Shown here: positions 57,501 through 64,000 of the stretch, one piece after another
Layout: each line of letters starts with the position of its first letter
Numbering within the stretch: the stretch's first letter is position 1
Assembly (NCBI GenBank): GCA_039519185.1
Contig: CM076847.1
Location: forward strand, 71,459,864 to 71,523,863
DNA: 64,000 bases
From: Astragalus membranaceus
Taxonomy: Eukaryota > Streptophyta > Magnoliopsida > Fabales > Fabaceae
Reading direction: 5' to 3'
Notes under the pieces: generated by a model
The model's database searches: none
What the model was told of the DNA's origin: nothing
The model's input: the letters and a program-made list of their open reading frames with translations, nothing else
Program-made: the position numbers and the translations under genes

Positions 57501-58119
57501 GGTTGGCATTTAATTGGTTTTTGACTGGTTTGACTGGGCTTTTGCAGGTCTGATAATGTGGGCTTGCTGAGCAATCTTGGAGAGCAAGAACAGCCCTAGA
57601 GATTTGCTGATGCTGCTCCCTTTTTATTTTCGTTTTTTTTGTATTTTTTTGTATTTTTGACTATTGTTTTTTTTGCATTTTAGGGACAGTTTGGACTCTA
57701 AACACTCTTAAATTGTAAATGAAATAAAATTTGATTTTTTGACATTTTTGGACTCAAAACAAATTAAATAGACAAAATAAAAATAATAAAAGAAGTTGAG
57801 CCAAATACAAAAGCGAAATTGGGCCCAACTAGACAAATGCGCTAGAACGAGGCTCAAATAGAACAAATAGGCCCGCTAAGTGATAAACACTAAAAATTAA
57901 CTAGGAACCACGTTCGTGGGCCCAACTCAAAATGATAAGCCCAATTTGTATATGTGTAGGCCCAATAATCCAACTGTTGGCCCAATTACACAAATGGGAT
58001 CTTAACGACACTCGCATGACACCGACACGCGTTAACAGGACTCGAGACTTGCAAAAAAAATGCGACCTAGTAAATTAAAACGCTATTAACAGGAGCTCAG
58101 ACATAATTGGGGTATAAGA
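54562..58119 (-). repeat. 5' LTR of Ogre-like element (3558 bp)
   Basis: The longer LTR of the pair. The extra segment 55097-55919 holds repeated palindrome-capped motifs with the core AACAAAGGTTATG. The terminal AGA in place of ACA at 58117-58119 differs from the 3' LTR. The last ~540 bp is duplicated at 19872-20407. Confidence 0.85.
55028..55725. repeat. Interspersed GATGATCAAACTAACAAAGG hairpin motifs
   Basis: Six variants of a ~36-bp unit at about 55043, 55127, 55215, 55288, 55585 and 55682, of the form (GATGATC)AAACTAACAAAGGTTATGxxG(GATCATC). The GATGATC and GATCATC ends are complementary. A weaker relative is at ~53930-53960 inside the element. Confidence 0.75.
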
Positions 58120-59860
58120 ATCGCACAACAACTTTTTAACATAACACCGACTGCATTACTGCTAACCACGGTTAACGTGTTATAATTCAGTACGACACCG
58201 ACTGCATTACTGCTAAACCCCGGTGAACCCCCTTACCAATAGTACTTTCCCTAATGGTATACGGGCCTAGGGTAAGGGATCGTGACTTCCCCGCCTAGTA
58301 TGTTAACCTCATGGGTCTTCTCCCACACTCGATATAATTTATATATCTTATATCCACCCACAGTGGGCCGACACTTAACCCCGATATAATTTATATATCG
58401 TAACAGACACTGAACGTTTGGTTCTTTAACATTAAACCGTTACTGAACGTTTACTTCTACAAGACAAGCATATTATGTGTTCGCTCCCGTACACTATTTT
58501 ACGGTTTTTTGAATTAAACATAACTTTGCAAACCATTATAAAAACCTTTGAAAACATATTCAAAATCATGGCATTATAAGCCTAATATCATTGAAAAAGG
58601 GCTTGGGAAAGGACTAGAAGAGGATTGGAATCGAACGGGATCATTTCGGACAAGTTTATTAAATTTGGACAGAACACTGCGCACGGTTCGTGCGCCCATA
58701 CGCACGGGTCGTGCGCCCTTAAATTTCATTTTTGAAGACGGAGACAGAACGAGGCACACGGTCCGTGCGCTTGGGGCGCCCAGGTCGTGCGTCTTTGACA
58801 GCACTTTGGTTTTGTCCCATTTTTGCATTTTTCGTCGTTCCGATCAATTCCGATACCTGTTTCAGTCAAGTCCCAACATAAAAACAGTCCAAAAACATAT
58901 TCAAACAACAATGATCATCATCAATCAAACAATCCAAAAACCAATTGGACATAAAACGTGATTTTCGAACAAAATACTTTTTCGAAAACGAACCAAAACC
59001 GAAACACATTTCACAATTTAAGTTTATGAATTCAAAAACCTAAACGTGAGTAAAACTCACAAGTTGTGATGAAAATCAAAATTAACTGAGACTTTCCGCA
59101 AAATTGCATTTCTGACATAACCACACGAACGTTCCCCGAATCAACTCCACGTTCCGACGACGCCCAAATCCGCTTCCAAAGCTTTCCGTTCAACCATGAG
59201 ACATCCAGGGGCACTATTCAACATCTTCAAGCTCCAATTGCTCTTCACACATAAACCTCAAATTTTGGTTCACTAACCCTAACTCTCCTAAGCTTGATTC
59301 CTTCACCACAAACCAGTAATTAAACTCCTCCCTAAACTTTTACAACTCCAAGATTCATGAATGGAGTGACAACACTTCAAACCTCCTCTTTTATGCATCA
59401 AATTCGAAAATGGCAAGATGAGAGTGAGTGAGTTGTAAGTGATGATTTTTGTACCAAATTGAAGAGGATAAAATGGTGATCAACTTTCGTGTAGGATGGA
59501 TGATGATTTCGTGAGCCTATCTTTCCCTTGCTCCTCTTATTCCTTCGTGACCCACTTTCTTCTCACTCTCCATTTCTTCTTCTTTTCTTTCCTTATCTCA
59601 CGGTTCTCTCTTTCTTTCTTTTCTTTTCCTATATTTATAATATAAGTTTAAGTGAGGGTGTGGGGGAAATTTACCTCTATGCCCTCATTTAACTCTAATA
59701 GCCCAGAAATACCCCTTTCTATCAATTACTCATTTAAAAACCTTACACCAATCACTAATTATGTTAGCACTCAATTAATAAAATTATTAATCAAGTACCA
59801 AATTAACTTAATTGGGTTAAACATCAAAATAATTGACTTAATTATTTTGAGGATGTTACA
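58120..59860 (-). repeat. Tekay-like LTR, 5' part (continues 44243-44992)
   Basis: Starts TGTAACATCC on the minus strand at 59860 and runs to the Ogre-like insertion. Near-identical to 20408-22147, including the palindromic motifs (58680-58795). Confidence 0.85.
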
Positions 59861-61522
59861 TTACACCCCAACTTAGAAGATTTTTGTCCTCCAAAATTCG
59901 TGAAGTCTTATAATGGACTAACCGAGAATCGACATTCTCAGACAGGTCTTAATTAGCTGGAAAACAATCTTGAGTTAACGAAATGAATGTAGAAACTCTT
60001 CCCAAGTTGGCACGTTAATCCCTAAGTACGTTCCACTACTACCCTAGAACGCTCTAAGGTCATAGTCCGAACTCTCTTGTTACGAATCAACACTAGAAAC
60101 TCATCATTCGCCTACATAGGCTTGGTACCGCGTTTTGAAAACACTTTCATAACTTTATTCCAATTATCCTCGTTTGCACCCCAACTTTGATTAATCTAAA
60201 TCAAAGGGTTTAATATGAGGCACTTGATAGAAATACAGGTTGAAAATCAGGTCCACGTATCGATACTCCTCGACACAGGTAAGATCAACATGATTTTCTT
60301 GAAGGGAGTAAACACCTTTTCAACAAATTTCTAAAAATCGTTATCAGTTCTTGTACACATTGAAAAATGTGACGGAAAAGTCACTGAAATTTCTTGATTC
60401 GCTTTTAAGTTTTCGAGGTAAAACTTTTTCAAAAAGATGGAAGGAGGATTCTACTAAAAACTTTGGCCTTACACGTATAAATAAGCCGTGAGGACATCAA
60501 ATAAATTTGAAAACAATCAAATCACCTCGAAGTTGTTTTCAAATCAACTATTAAACTGAACTCAGAGTTCCTTTTCCTCTATTGCAACTTTTCTCACAAT
60601 ACTTTTACCAACGACGTACCCAATTCCTTTCCGAATTGGCCAATAGCGTTGAGAGTTTCCCCACAACCTAAGTACGCCTCCAATGATTTTCCTCATACAG
60701 ATTTTATTAGCCTCTTGATTTGTTCCCAAAATTAACTTTAGCACGTCAATCTTCACTTCGGAAGTTTCAGTCACTTGCAAGCAGATCCATCAATTAATCC
60801 TTTGATGGGCATTCGCAACGTGAAAAATAGTCAACAGTCACGTCACTTTCATATTCGTATTCACGTTTGACCTGTCAAACGGAATCACAAAATACAATTT
60901 GATTGCTAACCTTCACAAAGGAGAGGTTAACAAACTAATACTTCGCCACCAAAGTGGAAACTTATGGATGTACCCCGTCTTAGAGCTAAAAGATTCTAAC
61001 AATTCCATTTCATGTATCATTAACTCTGCCGTGTGAAAAGATTTCCTACTCAGCGCATCAGCTACGACGTTGGCCTTTCCTGGATAATACTTCAACTCGA
61101 AGTCATAATCCTTCAGAAATTCTACCCATCTTCATTGCCTGTTATTCAGTTCTTTCTAATCACTAAAGACTTCGAAACGAGACCCATACAGGTAATGTCT
61201 CCAAATCTTCAATGCATACACAATAGCTGCCAACTCCAACTCATGAGTCAGATAATTCTCCTCATGAGACTTCAATTGCCTGTACGCATAAGCTACCAGT
61301 TGTTGATTCTGCATGAGAACACATCCTAAACCCTTCCCAGAAGCTTCACTGTAAATTTGGAATTCCAGTGACAGATCTGGAAGAATCAGGATCGGACCAG
61401 AAGTCAACCGAGTTTTTAATTATTGAAAACATTCTTCACAATCAGCATCCCACGTAAACGGCTGACCCTTACGAGTTAAGTGAGTAAGTGGAAGAAGTAA
61501 CTATGAGAAACCTTGAACAAAT
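59861..61522 (-). pseudogene. Decayed internal region of minus-strand Tekay-like element (second copy)
   Basis: Same remnant as at 22148-23811, with the RT end (61416-61522), RNase H (61156-61407) and the ADALSRKS linker (60913-61095) carrying the same breaks. A 2-bp deletion relative to the other copy lies near 60386. Confidence 0.8.
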
Positions 61523-63774
61523 CTCCTATAAACACACTCACCCTCACTCCCACTTACAGCAACACACCAACTGAAATAGGAAGAGGGAGAGAAGAGAGAG
61601 TTGGCGAGAAAGAAGAGGAAGCAGAGCTTCACTCTCTCATTGCATGTAGGACCCCTTTCCACTATTCTTCTCCATTTTTCTTTCTCTTTCCATTGATACT
61701 AATTTCCTCCATTCATTCTTCGTCTTGCTCAATTCACCATTTTGGAATATTGAAGTTCAAAGTGGGAGAAGATGGAGTTTTGGGTAATGTGAACCTTGCA
61801 TGCTCAAGTTGGAACTAGATCAAAGCATAAATGAAACTTTATTGTTGATTCAAGGAGGTGTTGGAGAGTTGGGTTGCTGTTTGTGCAAGTTGAGTTGCTG
61901 TTTGGGCAAGTTGAGCTCATTGGTTTCGGTTTTTGGAGGCATTCGTAGCATGTTCGTGTGCCACGGGGATCATTCGTGGGTTTTCTCGTTTTGAGCACTT
62001 CTCGACGTCTCGGTATTTCGTGATTCTCATCACGATAGGTGAGTTTTACTCACGTTAGGGTTTTCATTCCATTGTTTGCATATGAATTGCATTTCTGGTT
62101 CCGTGACAAAAATTCTGATTTCGAAAGATTATGGAGTCGAAAACCGTTTTTTGGAAAATAACGTTTTACGGTTTTTATCGAATTTTATATGTGATTGTAT
62201 GAACTGAGATTGTACTGGTATATGGCTAGAATGTTTGATTGTTTTGTTGGAAATTGGATTGGGTTTCAATTGGAAGCGATCAGAGAAGTGAAACGAAACG
62301 AAACGAACAAATAACGAATCTGCTACAGGCAGCACGGGTCGTGCTAGACTTTCTGTTGAATTGAAATGTGGAATTTCAGTCTAGCACGGGTCGTGCAAGG
62401 TCTGGCACGGGTCGTGCAAGACCTTCTGCCACCGGTTGCCAAAATATCGTTTCGCCGCTCCTTTCGATTCCAAACCTCTTCTAATATTTCTTCCAACCAA
62501 TTGTGATGATATTACCTTGATAAAATGATTTTTTTGAAGATGATCAACATGATTTTGAGAAAAGGTTTTGGAAAACACAAATCGTTTGAAAAACCGAAAA
62601 GTAGACCGCTTGTGGGTACATGTTTATGAATAATAAAACGGATTACATGTCCAACTTGATATTGTATTATAACGCCAGATGTCTAGTATTGTAACCATCA
62701 AAACGGGTTATAGAACTAGGAAGGGAAGGTCATGAGCCCTCACCCTAGGCCCTGAACGTTAGGGAAAGTAATAGCGAAGGTTACCGAGATTGTGGTTGTT
62801 TGCACGGCCGATGTATGCTGCAATAGGTGCACGATTCGCCGAGATTGTGGGTGTTTGCACGGTCGGTGTTTCAAATTGGTAAGCTTGTAATGGTAAAGTA
62901 ACTTACAAGGCTTAAAAATACATGAATAGCACATTAGATGCCGAGATTGTGTTTGTTTGCACGGTCGGTAATGGGGTAAGAATATATATGAGCAAGTGGT
63001 TTATAAATTAAACCATGTTGCAACGGTTTTATATTTGAACCGAGTGATGTGAGGGGTTACGGTAAAACTCACTGAGATATGTTATCTCACCCTATCATAT
63101 GTTGTTGTTTTTACAGAGCACGGGAATCCTAAATTTTTGGACTTTCTATAACAGTTATAGAATAGAACCGATATGAAAGACGGTTTTTGCACTTTCTATA
63201 TCGGTTCCTATGGCAACCGATATAAAAAAAGTAAATTTAATTACAAAACTGCCACCGCGTCACTTTTAACATCAGGTCGTTTTTAACTGATATAAATGAC
63301 AGTTATAAAATGCATTTTTTCCACCAGTGCGAGATTGTGGTTGTTTGCACGGTCGGTAATGGGCTAAGAATATATATGAGCAAGTGTTTTATAAATTAAA
63401 CCATGTTGCAACGGTTTTATATTTGAACCGAGTGATGTGAGGGGTTACAGTAAAACTCACTGAGATATGTTATCTCACCCTATCATATGTTGTTGTTTTT
63501 ACAGAGCACAGGAAATAAGGATAGCAGGCGGCATGGTCAGTTGTCATGCTCGAGGAGAAGTTGGAGATTTAGTCTTTAATCCTTGTTTTTGATTCCGATG
63601 TTGTCTCTGTATTCGGTCTTGTGACTCGACTCTGATTAATGATGTGTAAGAGTTTCCGTTGTTTTCTTGCAACGATGTTTATCTAAGTAGGAATTTTTAT
63701 ACTCTGTTGTAAACCAAATTGTACGTTTAGGTAATTCCTTGTATTTCTTGTCTTAGAAATATCGGGGTGTTACA
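61523..63774 (+). repeat. Diverged Tekay-like LTR, plus strand (second copy)
   Basis: Counterpart of 23812-26063, including three GCACGGGTCGTGC motifs (62333-62423), the CACTA-type end (~63126-63330) and the terminal CGGGGTGTTACA. Scattered single-base differences, for example 62267 and 62526. Confidence 0.75.
63126..63330 (-). mobile_element. CACTA-type transposon end fragment (second copy)
   Basis: Same fragment as 25413-25618, with the same flanking LTR repeat. Confidence 0.6.
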
Positions 63775-64000
63775 TTTTTGGATTGTTTGATCGATGATTT
63801 GATGATGATCATTGTTGTTTGAATATGTTTTTGGACTGTTTTTATGTTGGGACTGGACTGGAACAAGTATCGGAATTGATCGGAACGACGAAAAACGCAA
63901 AAACGGGACAAAACCAAAGTGCTATCAGAGACGCACGACCCGGGCACCCCAGGCACACGGACCGTGCGCCTCGTTCTGTCTTCATCTTCAAAAATGAATT
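63775..64000 (+). repeat. Tekay-like LTR, start of second copy of 26064-27576
   Basis: Matches 26064-26289 and runs off the window. Confidence 0.8.

Larger units (their letters stand above)
44993..58119 (-). mobile_element. Ogre/Tat-like non-autonomous LTR element (LARD type), 13.1 kb
   Basis: Bounded by the 5-bp target duplication ATCGC (44988-44992 and 58120-58124). Two long LTRs (44993-47669 and 54562-58119) flank a 6.9-kb interior without any recognisable gag or pol. On the minus strand the sequence next to the right LTR reads TGGCGACTCCACTGGGGAC, a tRNA-Arg-type primer-binding site used by Ogre/Tat elements. The sequence before the left LTR reads AAAGAGGGGCAGC, a polypurine tract. The element is therefore on the minus strand, with its 5' LTR at the right, and would need proteins from an autonomous relative. 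Confidence 0.8.

Overview
The window is gene-poor, repeat-dense nuclear DNA of a flowering plant, most likely a eudicot. A legume is plausible because of the Ogre/Tat-like derivative and the Tekay-like elements, but the species cannot be fixed from sequence alone. I see no intact ordinary host gene. Almost everything recognisable is a retroelement, an endogenous pararetrovirus, or a broken fragment of a host gene. Intergenic DNA is AT-rich and carries introns with GT/AG borders, TATA boxes and microsatellites.

Left block (1-19371): an endogenous, caulimovirid-like pararetrovirus in at least three joined copies. Copy B (minus strand, ORF 12980-17350, 1456 codons) is open throughout: coat-like region, zinc knuckle, aspartic protease, reverse transcriptase, RNase H, and no integrase. 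Copy A lies head-to-tail with it (start codon at 10746, repeat period about 6.6 kb) and is split at codon ~201 by a very young Tekay-type Ty3/gypsy chromovirus (1076-10143, 5-bp target duplication, nearly identical 2257-bp LTRs). The A/B intergenic region holds four 57-bp repeats, a TATA box and a tRNA-Met primer-binding site. Copy C is head-to-head with B across a patchwork junction (18243-18338), and only its leader is present before a 500-N gap (19372-19871).

Middle-left block (19872-27576): the end of an Ogre-like LTR, a minus-strand Tekay-like 3' LTR, a decayed pol remnant, and two plus-strand LTRs, one carrying a CACTA-type transposon end. The part up to ~26289 is repeated almost exactly at 57582-64000, so it is a segmental duplication (or an assembly duplicate).

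Central block (27577-44242): AT-rich DNA with a tRNA-derived SINE, a 2.45-kb tandem duplication whose two units each carry a broken exon resembling the RNA-recognition motif of a TERMINAL EAR1-like (Mei2-type) protein, short tandem arrays, a CACTA-like terminus, two exons of a proteasome alpha-2-like pseudogene, a Ty1/copia remnant and a probable minus-strand host promoter with a spliced 5' UTR.

Right block (44243-64000): a 13.1-kb Ogre/Tat-like non-autonomous element (44993-58119, 5-bp target duplication ATCGC, minus strand) inserted in a minus-strand Tekay-like LTR, followed by the second copy of the middle-left mosaic, which runs off the window. Order of events by nesting: pararetrovirus array before the chromovirus insertion; Tekay-like LTR before the Ogre-like insertion, before duplication of the mosaic.
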